From Pyrenula massariospora (Eukaryota; Ascomycota; Eurotiomycetes; Pyrenulales; Pyrenulaceae): a stretch of DNA of 64,000 nt. A program made the translations under genes and the position numbers. Location: contig JAGFMI010000002.1 in assembly GCA_021030905.1 (NCBI GenBank), positions 1,426,001 to 1,490,000 on the forward strand, read 5' to 3'. Position 1 is the stretch's first letter. Each line of letters starts with the position of its first letter. Shown piece after piece: positions 12,949-28,139 of this stretch. A model generated the notes under the pieces. The model was given only the letters and a program-made list of their open reading frames with translations. It was not told where the DNA came from and searched no databases.

Positions 12949-13956
12949 ATGGGACCGTTCAATGAAAACGTCTTCACCCCTTCCCCTGCTATGGTACTGC
13001 CGTCGCAAGGCCAGCAACTACCTAGCCCCCAGCTTTCAGCCTCGCTTGACGACAAAGCCATGGAGGAGCAGTCAATCCTGCCTCCATCACCGACATCGTA
13101 TGCAAACTTCTCGTCGTCTTGGACACCAACGTCAAATTCTGCCCCAGTCTCCACGAATCCCTCACGAAAACGGTCGCGTGACGAGACAGCGTTCGACTCT
13201 CAAGACGGATCCTATTTTCCTTCGCAACAGGTGTCAACGCCGGCGCCGATTCCGGAGGAGGAACCGATATATGGTGAAGGAATGGTTCTATTGAATCCAA
13301 AGACAGGCATATCAATATCGGCGGAGTCGCAGACGGGTACTTGGTACGAGGAGAAAACAGAGGCTGAAAAGCAGACAAGGGCAGACAGCTTCGCCGAAGA
13401 TGGGACACGACCAGACCTTCAAAGTCGCAAGTCGCAGCGCTTAGATCTCTCGGCGCCACCTTTGAGCGCCGGTCTTGACGACATCGCGCAGAATGCCTTA
13501 CCTGCTAGCCCACCGAAAACTGCAGTCGCCGCTGCCGAACCAAAAGTTGACCAATTCACAATTGCGCTTGGAATCGGCTGGAATCAGATCGACCCGGAAG
13601 ATGAGGCGATGCTTGCGGCTGTTAGAGGCTGGACCAGATATATCGAAAATCACTTCTCCGGTGCTGTTCACGCGCCTGTCGAGATCCTCGCGAAGAGCGA
13701 AGGCCTGAACGCATATTTAGTGAAGAGCCGTGAGGGGTTCTTTCTGTTCAGCGAAGATTTGTCTGAGGGGCAATTTGTGGATCAGAACTGGGAGACGGCA
13801 ATTCAAAATTTGAGAAACGTTCCAATCGTCTTTAATAGTGCAGTCACATTGCGTGCAGAAAAGACTCCAGTACCAGAAGGTCATTTAGCAGTAGCAGACG
13901 GAGATGTGGAACACAACAACGAGATAAATGGAACAGAGGGCATGGAAATTGATTGA
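12949..13956 (+). CDS. Conserved-looking hypothetical protein
   Basis: Single exon, 335 residues, ATG in a good fungal context (CACCATGGG). Residues 1-115 are Ser/Pro/Gln-rich and contain a basic NLS-like RKRSRDE near 66. A middle block around 100-130 (EEEPIYGEGMVLLNPKTG) and a C-terminal folded-looking block around 195-300 (TIALGIGWNQI, AVRGWTRYIENHF, YLVKSREGFFLFSEDL) look like conserved globular sequence. The tail is acidic. Fungal proteins of this layout are usually annotated as uncharacterised; nuclear location is inferred only from the NLS-like motif. I do not assign a function. Confidence 0.7.
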   Translation: MGPFNENVFTPSPAMVLPSQGQQLPSPQLSASLDDKAMEEQSILPPSPTSYANFSSSWTPTSNSAPVSTNPSRKRSRDETAFDSQDGSYFPSQQVSTPAPIPEEEPIYGEGMVLLNPKTGISISAESQTGTWYEEKTEAEKQTRADSFAEDGTRPDLQSRKSQRLDLSAPPLSAGLDDIAQNALPASPPKTAVAAAEPKVDQFTIALGIGWNQIDPEDEAMLAAVRGWTRYIENHFSGAVHAPVEILAKSEGLNAYLVKSREGFFLFSEDLSEGQFVDQNWETAIQNLRNVPIVFNSAVTLRAEKTPVPEGHLAVADGDVEHNNEINGTEGMEID

Positions 13957-14663
13957 TTATGACTTTCAAAGATGACATATTGGACTTTCGGGTTTTCGAC
14001 ATGATGACACGGCGTCTGAGAGGCTAGAAAAATTTTTGGTGCCTTGGGATACTTGGCTGTTTTAAAAGAGGGAGGCTGACATGGTGTTTTAATTTGCAAG
14101 ATATCAACCATCTGAAGGTGGAATAAAGTCAATAAAATTCATACAAAGAGGAAGCGTCTCTTTAAAATATCTTCAAGCGTGCATTGTCAATTCTTACTCC
14201 CGGACTTGGGAGCTCGTTGAGACTCATGTTGTCACCACCGTACAGGTAGATGTATTTATTCGCCTGAGGTGATCGTACGCTAGGTCGGATTATTGAAAAG
14301 TGTGGCTTGGAGACGGCAAGGTGAGATGGGCAGCAATGTGGATTACATCGTCATACAGATTGCCTTTACTATGAGCGCCAAGACCATTGTTTATCGGAGC
14401 TTCGCGCAACCAAGGGCCGACGCGAAAGTGATTCACGCTCCCACGAATGACCATGATATGAATCTTACCCCACCGACAGGGCTCAGTAAAGGCAAAGCTT
14501 TGCAATGGAATCTCGAACATCTATCTCTGGTCGCAAAAGCCTGCAGGGATCTGCATCTGCGATTCCAAGGCCCTCGAGCCGAGTGAGTGATTAAGGAAGG
14601 ACAGACCCTTTACTTGTTCAGACCAGCTAATTCCAGTCTCAGCAAGGCTCAACATCGACCAGA
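13957..14663. other. Intergenic region
   Basis: This holds the 3' UTR of the hypothetical gene and the promoter and leader of the Mad1 gene. A 97-codon open frame at 14293-14586 shows no recognisable features. No repeat or RNA gene is seen. Confidence 0.4.
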
Positions 14664-16894
14664 ATGGCAGCAGCTACCCAGCCAGCATATGACTTCCTGA
14701 CCGGTGCAGACCATCCACCACTGCGCCGCGCAAGCTTTCGCCAATCGCAGGGTCCCCGCCCTACTCCAGGTATGTGAATCTTAGTCTGGATCGTGTGCCA
14801 GCATTCTAAGATCAATCCGACGTTTGGAGTAGACGGATAGCTTACTGAATCTTAGACCTTGGCAATAATGAGAACCTCCGAGCGCAAATCAATTCTTTGA
14901 ATTACGAGATCGAGAACCTACGCCAGGACAAGGAGGTCGTCGCTCTACAGCACGAAAAAGAGCTTCGGGATGCACAGGCCAAAAGCGATGCCGAATACAA
15001 GAAGACCCAAACTGCGGAATCTGCCACGTTCAAGTCAGCGCGCAAACTCGAATCTCTACAGCAAGAACTTCGAGACGCTCAGAGCCAGGCCATCAACGAG
15101 AAAGCCAGCTTTGACAGGCGATTGAGGGATGTGCAAGAACAGAAGCGATCATTGCAGGAAGATGCCGATGATGCTCATGCCAGATTGACTGACCAAGACC
15201 GCCAGTACACGCACAATCTCAACGATGTCGAGACAAAACGGGCAGCGCTACAGGAAAATGTCGATCACCTGCGAGCTGAGCTTGGTAAGATGACTGCAGA
15301 GCTAGAAGGCGCGCAAAAAGTGGCCGCCGATAGCCAAGCCGAAGCTCGGCAGTTAGAGACGGAGAATACGGAGCTCAAGGACAAAGCGGGAGACGTGCAA
15401 GCACTGAGTCACGTCCAGAAAGAGCTCTCTGAACAGGTAGCCTATATCCGCAAAATGGAAACCAGCAACCGAGAACAAGGTGCAGAGCTGAGACGTCTCC
15501 GCGAAGCCAACAAAAGCATAGGTGTGGTGGAAGAACAAAAACGATCGCTAGAGATCGAGCTTCAAGTCATGAAAGACGTGGAACGACAACTTGGAGAGTC
15601 TGAGCTACAACGAGAACTACTGGAGGACGAACGAAGGATGTGGACTTCCCTGCTCGAACGTGAAGGGCAAGAGAATGACTATAAAACGCCGGAAGATGTC
15701 GTCAAGGCTTTTGTTCAGGAACAGATACAGCGTGCAGGATTGGTGGATCGACTTGGCCAGGTTGAGGCGGAAATATCAGGCAAAGACGAGACAATGCAAA
15801 ATCTCCAAAACGAGACGGCGTCTCTCAAGGCCGAAGTACAGAAACTCCGATCTACTGGCAACACGTCAACTACCCGCCCGGATGCCAAAGCTCTAAAACG
15901 TGCTGAGCAACAACGAGCCCTTGCTATGCGCGAGGTCAAACTCCTGCGCGAACAACTCAAGACCTATGACGCCGAAGAAACCATGCTTCTCACCGATGAA
16001 AATAAAGCCCCAGATAACCAGAAAGCCACCCAAATCCACGACCTCGAATCCCTGATTGACCAATACCGCGCTGATATTCAATCCCTCTCTGACGAGCTTT
16101 CCAAAGCCGAACACCAAGCACAACAACCGAAACCTTCGGCTCCCCCATCACCCACTCGCGGCACCAAACGCCCTCATGAAGACGAAGAAAACGAACAAAT
16201 CGGCCCGCTCCTCCGTAAGACCAAAACCCTTCAAACGGCCCTCTCGGACTCCCAGTCTCGCACTGCCCTCCTTGAAACCGAGCTCTCCTCTCTAAAGAAA
16301 CAGCTCAAACACCTGCGGTCCAAGCCCCGCATCCTCGCTCTTCACTCAAACCCGACCACAGATTTCGAAAAAGTCAAACTATCCACCCTCAACACCCTGC
16401 GCACCGAGAATGCATCATTGCTGGCGCAGCTGCGAGGGGAGGATTTGCAAGGGGTGAAGGTCGTTCCCGTGAGCACGCTCGAGAGCCGGGAGGGCCAGAT
16501 GGAGGAGCTGCGCAAGACGATCGCGCAGCGGGAGAAGGAGCTGCTGCGCCGGCGAGAGTTTTTCGGCAGCAAGGCGGCGGAGTTTCGGGAGACGATCCTG
16601 AATGTGCTGGGGTGGAAGGTGAATTTTATGAAGAATGGGAAGGCGAAGTTGACGAGTCTGTTCTATGTCAATCCGAAGGGGGATGGAGAGGAAGGAGAGG
16701 AGGAGGATGCGAATAGTATACTCTTGGATGGGGAGAGGGGGACGATGCAGTTTACCGGCGGAAAGGAGAGTGAGTTTGCGAGGGAGTGTAGGGATCTGGT
16801 TAGGTACTGGGTGGAGCAGAGGAAGGAGATTCCGTGCTTTTTGGCAGCAGTTACGATTGAGCTTTTTGAGAAGTCGACGAGGGCTGTAGGGTGA
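14664..16894 (+). CDS. mad1: Spindle assembly checkpoint protein Mad1
   Basis: Two exons, 14664..14769 and 14856..16894, separated by an 86-nt intron (GTATGT...CTTAG), give 714 residues. A short N-terminal region is followed by long coiled coil from about residue 40 to 500, rich in Glu, Lys, Gln and Leu. A Mad2-interaction motif of the KxRILxLxxNP type (KPRILALHSNP) lies near 525. The C-terminal 110 residues form the Mad1 C-terminal domain (FRETILNVLGWKVNFMKNGK ... IPCFLAAVTIELFEKST). Mad1 recruits Mad2 to unattached kinetochores and drives its conformational switch, delaying anaphase. The Bub1-contact position, usually RLK, appears as RRR before EFF. The gene converges on the seryl-tRNA synthetase with about 200 bases between stops. 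Confidence 0.9.
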
Positions 16895-17097
16895 ATGGAG
16901 AATGGAGGGCCATGATACAATTTTCTCTTGAGGCGGTACGAGATGATTCCGCCGCGCGGGAAGTTTTCTTTGAGTAGACTTTCGAAGTGGGAAACGTCTA
17001 TTTGTACATGTTTCAACCGTATCGTACACTCAAGAGTCTGGTTTATCTTCCGACATCGCATTGCCTGCATCTCCGCCAAACCCTCCCTTGTCATCGC

Positions 17098-18696
17098 CTA
17101 CACTTTCGGCCTTTCGATCTTCTCCAATCCTCCCATCCAGCCCCTCAGACACTCCGGCACAACCACATAACCTCCCCCCCTTCCATCTTCTCTCCAGCCC
17201 CACTCTAAAATCGCAGCCAACACTCTTGGCACCGCCACCGCCGTCCCATTGACCGTCTGCGGAAACCTCTTCCTCCCCCCACCCTTGTCCAGAATCCTTG
17301 TCCCCAGTCTCCTAGCTTGGTAGTCTGTGCAATTACTCGTGCTTGTGACCTCACCCCAGCCACCGTCGCGATCCTGGCGAGACGGGAAGAGGCATTCGAT
17401 GTCGATCTTGCGGTAGGCAGAGGCGCCAAGGTCGGAGGCGGGCATTTCGAGGACACGGCAGGGGAGGTTGAGGGATTGGAGGATTTCGCGTTGGACCCGG
17501 AGTATGGTGAAGAGCATATCGTTGGAGTCGATTGTGAAGGACGGGGAGTTAGAGGGTTCGTCGTGGGGGGTGGATGACCATCCGAACAGCTCGACTTTGG
17601 TGAATTCGTGGACCCGGTAGAGGCCCTTTGTGTCGACGCCACGAGCACCGGCTTCGGCGCGGTAGCAACGGCTAGTGCCAACGTATTTGAGCGGGAGGTT
17701 TTGCTCGGGGATGTCTTGACCGGAGTGCATTCCTGCCAAAGGGATCTCCGCCGTGGCGGAGAGGGAGCGGGATGGTTTGTCGCCGCTGTCGTCTTCACTG
17801 GGGGGTTGCGCAACGGACCATATTTGTTGTTCAGAGTTGGCATCACGAGGCTGGAACCCACAGGATTCGGTGAGGTGGGTGTAGACGAGGGAAGGGGGAG
17901 CGATGGGGGTGAAACCGTGGCGGATGGCGACGGAGAGTGCAAAGGAGACAAGGGCTTGTTCAAGAAGGACAGCTGCGTTTCGGAGGAAATAGAAACCCCA
18001 ACCACTAGTAGAGGAAGAAGAAGTGAAGTCGAGGAGGGAGAGGTCGGCGCCAATGTCGACGTGTGATTTGGAAGGCTCTGATGGGAACGGTGGTGGTGAA
18101 GTAGGGTTGTAATTGATATGGTCTAGGACTTTTGGTGTGTTGTTGAGGGGTGATTCTGGGCTGGTGAGATTTGGGAGACGGAGTGCAAGGTCATGCCTCT
18201 GAGACGCGAGCTCTCCAACTTGTTTCGTCAAGTCAATGATTCTTTTCTTGTAGTCTTTGGCATCTTGGGCCAGTCTAGAGCGTTCCCCCTCTTGCGTCTC
18301 GGATTGGTATGCAGCCGAAATAGACTTGATGGCGGCGCGAGGTCCTCTCAGCTCTCTCTCTGCGAAGACCAGTTCCGCTGACAATTTCGATATCTGGTCT
18401 GGGTAGCTGGCCTGCTCCTCGTAATTACGCAGGTAACAATTTTCCCGGTAAAGGTTAACATTCTGCCGTAGGTGTGTGATGTCAGGAAACTGCTTGGGTG
18501 CAGTCGGCGGACGACTATATTGTCTTCTACATGACGCAGGAAAGGATGACACCCTTGAGACTACTTTGGAATGATCGTTTAGTCGTAGGAAGCAGAGGCC
18601 ATCCACTGGCGTTCTCGGAGGCATCAGCACCCAGCAATAGGAAAAGCTTAATGCGGAGATGAAGTAGCTTCTTGACAGCCCAAACACCGACGTCAT
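17098..18696 (-). CDS. Seryl-tRNA synthetase, probably mitochondrial
   Basis: Single exon, 532 residues from the first ATG. Residues 70-195 match the N-terminal helical arm (DITHLRQNVNLYRENCYLRNY ... LTKQVGELASQRHDLALRLPN). The class II catalytic core follows: motif 2 region RCYRAEAGARGVDTKGLYRVHEFTKVELF, a serine-specificity segment, and motif 3 NGTAVAVPRVLAAILE. It charges tRNA-Ser. The basic, acid-poor leader (SSFPASCRRQYSRPP near 50-65) suggests mitochondrial import; a second in-frame Met (MPPRTP) about 25 codons in gives a more ordinary presequence and may be the real start. The family is sequence-divergent in fungal mitochondria, as here, with a C-terminus ending soon after motif 3. Confidence 0.88.
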   Translation of the reverse strand: MTSVFGLSRSYFISALSFSYCWVLMPPRTPVDGLCFLRLNDHSKVVSRVSSFPASCRRQYSRPPTAPKQFPDITHLRQNVNLYRENCYLRNYEEQASYPDQISKLSAELVFAERELRGPRAAIKSISAAYQSETQEGERSRLAQDAKDYKKRIIDLTKQVGELASQRHDLALRLPNLTSPESPLNNTPKVLDHINYNPTSPPPFPSEPSKSHVDIGADLSLLDFTSSSSTSGWGFYFLRNAAVLLEQALVSFALSVAIRHGFTPIAPPSLVYTHLTESCGFQPRDANSEQQIWSVAQPPSEDDSGDKPSRSLSATAEIPLAGMHSGQDIPEQNLPLKYVGTSRCYRAEAGARGVDTKGLYRVHEFTKVELFGWSSTPHDEPSNSPSFTIDSNDMLFTILRVQREILQSLNLPCRVLEMPASDLGASAYRKIDIECLFPSRQDRDGGWGEVTSTSNCTDYQARRLGTRILDKGGGRKRFPQTVNGTAVAVPRVLAAILEWGWREDGRGGGYVVVPECLRGWMGGLEKIERPKV

Positions 18697-18978
18697 TCGT
18701 GACCAATGGTTTTCTACGCACTCGACAGATTACAGGCTCACACCCCTCGAATCCGGGCGAGACAAATGATGGAACTTATTTCAATGTCATTGGATAATGC
18801 AGTATGACAACCTATATGACGTTTTCCAGCTCCAAAGCGCCTTGAACGAATGCGTGGCGGAACACCAACACCTCCAGATATGCTAGCTCAAAACTTAGGG
18901 GCACTCGCTACATATCAACGCTGAAATACCGACCGAACAAGGACTAGATAATTACATATTGTTCCAACACGTCTGAGT

Positions 18979-19863
18979 TCACAGCCCAAATTTGTACTTC
19001 TTGATCCTTGGCACCACACCAAGCACGACAAGCACGCTGGCAACAATGACGGCCCACAATTGAATCTTGAGCATACCCGTATTGGCCGGCGTGACTATAG
19101 CTGCGCAGACAGTGGCCAGTGACAAGAAAAGTATTATGTACCCACTAGCTCGATGGTATTTGTAAACACTCTTTGCGGTGTCGACGCTGCCAAAAATGGC
19201 CTTGGGAAGGTAGAACTGAGCAAATCCCACCAGAGCTTGTACAACGAGCAGGATGTATGTTATGACGCCCATGTAGGCGTGAATGCTCTTAAAATGGTGG
19301 GAAGGGTCCAGCCCCTTGTTATACTCGATGATGAACAGACCAGCGATGAGTGCCAGAATGCCAATAAAGTTTAAGGTAAAGTGCCAGTGAGTTCCAACTA
19401 TTTTTTGGTCCTGAGTATGTGTGGGCTGGAGGATAAGAATCGCTTGGGTAATGAAGACGAGGCCAGCGGAGTTGAGAAGCTGTAGGCAGTTTAGCAGGGC
19501 TTTGGCATTGCATCAAAGAGACACACACCGGATGCACGACGAATAAAGACAGGTCATGCATGAAAACGCCCGACCAAACAAGAGCCGCAAGCTATTCTCA
19601 TGGTTGGCTTCCACTAATTAGTAATTGGAGCTACGTTGTCGAACTCACGATCCATATTCCCGCCTGTGCCAGGACAGCAGTTCCTGAACAAATCAGATGA
19701 GCCAATGATGTTGCGATTGCCGTGCAGAGAGTTGGTCACCTATCAACAGGTTGTGCTGTAAGCCCTTGTCCTTTGGCTGTGAAGCATCCCCTGGTCGACC
19801 AAGGAGAGGCTCATCTTCGCGAGCAGTGGACCTCTGCTCCGGGATGCCTGTGGCTGATGACAT
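18979..19863 (-). CDS. Cytochrome b561 family transmembrane protein
   Basis: Four exons, 19863..19740, 19683..19649, 19591..19529 and 19479..18979, with introns of 56, 57 and 49 nt, give 240 residues. A 40-residue hydrophilic N-terminus with a DEPLLG motif is followed by six hydrophobic helices (GTAVLAQAGIWILAALVW, LLNSAGLVFITQAILIL, FTLNFIGILALIAGLFII, YMGVITYILLVVQALVG, ASGYIILFLSLATVC, IQLWAVIVASVLVVLG). Candidate haem ligands are the histidines in THWHF, HHFKSIHAYMG and YKYHRASG, matching the paired-His layout of the family. Such proteins move electrons across membranes from ascorbate or a similar donor, often to ferric iron. Closest type is probably the CYB561D1/D2 class; substrate and membrane are not determinable. 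Confidence 0.85.
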
Positions 19864-25557
<5,694 letters not shown>

Positions 25558-27011
25558 GAGCTTGAAATGTGAACGAGCAATCTAATTTATCCCACATTCT
25601 GCTAATCCTACGCGGTCCGATCAGCGTTTCAAGGTTACTGGGAGAAGTTTCTCCTTCCGCGTGATTGAGATTCTCGGGATGCACCGTGAGTATACGTCTA
25701 TTTAATAGCCCGCAGCAGCAACACATATCCCTATTTTTAAGATTCACCTTATCACCGACATGAAATGGCCAAGTTAGCCGGCGGCCTCATGCGAGCTTTG
25801 GTAGGTTGTCTCCTATACTCTATCACCAATCTCATGCCATGGCTAGCCATCGATCACATTATTCTGCGCAGGGGCCTATGCCGCACCACCCATAGGGTTG
25901 CAGAACGTGCTGTTAAGAGAGAGCTATAAGCAGCGCTCACCTCTCGGCATCTTCTCACCTTCCAACCAGTCGAAGCTTACCACTCCATCTTTACATCGCT
26001 TTCAGTCTATGCAAGCCGTATTGTTTGAGTTTATATCTCCTAGGCATCTGAAGGTGCAGTTCCTCAAATGCATTACCCTAACCACCACTATGCTGCTTGG
26101 AAACTAGTTCAGGCAACACCAAAATACAAAAGGGCGACGGTGCCTTTTGTGTCCAGTGCCAGTGCCAGCTCGAGCCTTCCATGCGGATCCGGCGTCGCAG
26201 AGACTAGGGTCTCTGCCGGCCTGCCACGAGGGCGGGAGAAAGCCTGCCTGAACACTCGAGACCGTTTTTTTGACAATAGACACGGTTACTATCAGGTTGG
26301 AGACGACAAATGCGCTGAAACAACTGGCAAGCGCATTCCGAAGGACGTCAGCTCCAAACCGTCCCTTACCCCTCGTTTTCTATCGTAAGGGCTCAACATC
26401 ATGACACCTACCGAAAAGACGTCACGTTCGACGACCCGGACCAGAAAGGAGCGAAGGTCGAGAATTCAAAAGAGAGCTAGAGAGCTCTCAACTTCATATC
26501 GTGAGCGGGAAAGAAGCCGTCTGGAGGGCCCATCTAGATCAGCTGGTTCAAGTGAATAATAAGTTCTGCCATCATTCACCATGATCTCATAGGGTCTTAA
26601 ATGAGTGCTACCAAATACATTTAGAGTGCCGTCCTCAAGACCACGATCTGATGTCGGCACCTGTTTTCAATGTAGGCCTAGCGGACAGGTATAAATTTTC
26701 TAGATAATTTGAGAATATGCACAACACATTAAATTACCCTGATCCACCTGGAACATTGCTTCCGATGTGAGGCATCGGCTAGTGACTGTTCGTCTTACTT
26801 TAGACATCCACCAAATTATTGGCTCTACCGCGACCGAGCATCAAAACATTCTTCATTTGACCATCCCTCTTGTCGATGTACTCCAACTAGATATGACGCA
26901 TTTCCAGCAATGCGGAGACGATTTGTTCTCCATTTCTGACATGTGCTTCAAACACATTATCGATTACTGGGACGGTCGTCTGCACACAACAACCAGTATC
27001 ACTCGATCGCA
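25558..27011. other. Intergenic region, no recognised gene
   Basis: About 1.45 kb between AROM and the short-chain dehydrogenase. Open frames at 25898-26107 and 26068-26388 have no family features or convincing exon structure. Bases 26500-26760 are AT-leaning. No repeat or RNA gene is recognised. Confidence 0.4.
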
Positions 27012-27964
27012 ATGTCGGTCTTCAAACCTGGCTCTACTGCTCTTATCTCAGGTGCAGCGAGCGGCATAGGCTTCGCTATCGCTAAATTATGCCGGACCCA
27101 TGGCATGCACCTCGCCTTACTTGACGTCAACGCCTCCAACCTCTCGAAAGCCGGCTCAATACTTAAGCCGTTGGCAAAGAACAATGAGAAGACTGAGACC
27201 TATACACTCGACGTGTCTCAAATCTCCCAATGGCAGAAGATCCGCCCAGAGGTAGAAAAGACATTTGGCACCATCGAGCTATTACTGCTCAACGCTGGGG
27301 CGAGCTTCAAGCCCCATAATGGAAATCCGTGGGAGGATGTAGAATACCATCAGAAAGTCGGATCCCTCGCATCATAATGACTGCGATCCGGCCCATTGAC
27401 ACCGTGCTCCAGACCTACGCAACCAACCTCCTTGGCCCCCTCAACGGCCTACAGACCTTCCTCCCCCTCGTCCAACGCTCCCCAAACCCCTCCTCGATAA
27501 TCCTCACCGGTTCCAAACAGGGCATCACCAACCCGCCCGGCAACCCGGCGTACAACGCCTCCAAAGCAGCCCTGAAGTCCCTCGCCGAGTCCCTCTCCCA
27601 GTCCCTCCGCACCACCCCAAACGCCCCCTCCGTCCACCTTTTGATACCTGGCTGGACCTTCACAGGCCTGAGCGGCAACGCGGGCCCGACGACGGACGAT
27701 GAAGCGCTCGCGAACGGGAAGCCGGAGGGCGCGTGGCTACCGAGCCAGGTGGCGGGGTACTGCGAGAAGATGATGGGTGAGGGGAGGTTTTATATTGTGT
27801 GTCCGGATAATGATGTCAGTGTGGAGTTGGATCAGGCGAGGATGGAGTGGGGGGTGGGGGATGTGGTGGAGGGGAGGCCCGCTTTGAGTCGGTGGGATGA
27901 GGGTTGGAAGGACAAGGCAGGACAGTGGATTGGGGAGGAGGCGAACAGGAGGAAGGGAGCGTAA
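27012..27964 (+). CDS. Short-chain dehydrogenase/reductase
   Basis: Two exons, 27012..27356 and 27413..27964, give 298 residues. The cofactor motif GAASGIG is near 14-20, NAG (LLLNAGAS) near 97, and the catalytic Ser/Tyr/Lys are in LTGSKQG and AYNASKAAL near 157-175. These are classical Rossmann-fold SDR features using NAD(H) or NADP(H). Splicing joins VEYHQK to TYATNLLGPLNGL, the expected alpha-E region; the donor is an unusual GTCGGA and the acceptor CTCCAG. An in-frame upstream extension to 26943 is unlikely because ATG 27012 starts directly before the beta-A strand (MSVFKPGSTALISG). The C-terminal 100 residues carry no membrane segment. Substrate unknown. It converges on NAF1. Confidence 0.85.
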
Positions 27965-28139
27965 GAAGGTAAAATTGAGGCGGAAAGGCGTCGATTATAA
28001 TTTCTCAATATAATGATAAATTTTAGGCTGCATATAGGCTCTAGCCAGAAGCGATCGCTCACACAGGACGCAGTCCAGCTCACACCTTCACTCCAAATCC
28101 CCAACGAAGACTCTCAGAATGCATTTTGTGTTCGTCCGC

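Noticed and set aside
17205-18053. 282-codon minus-strand open frame
   Set aside because: It is an out-of-frame shadow of the seryl-tRNA synthetase and reads as Ser/Pro/Thr low complexity.
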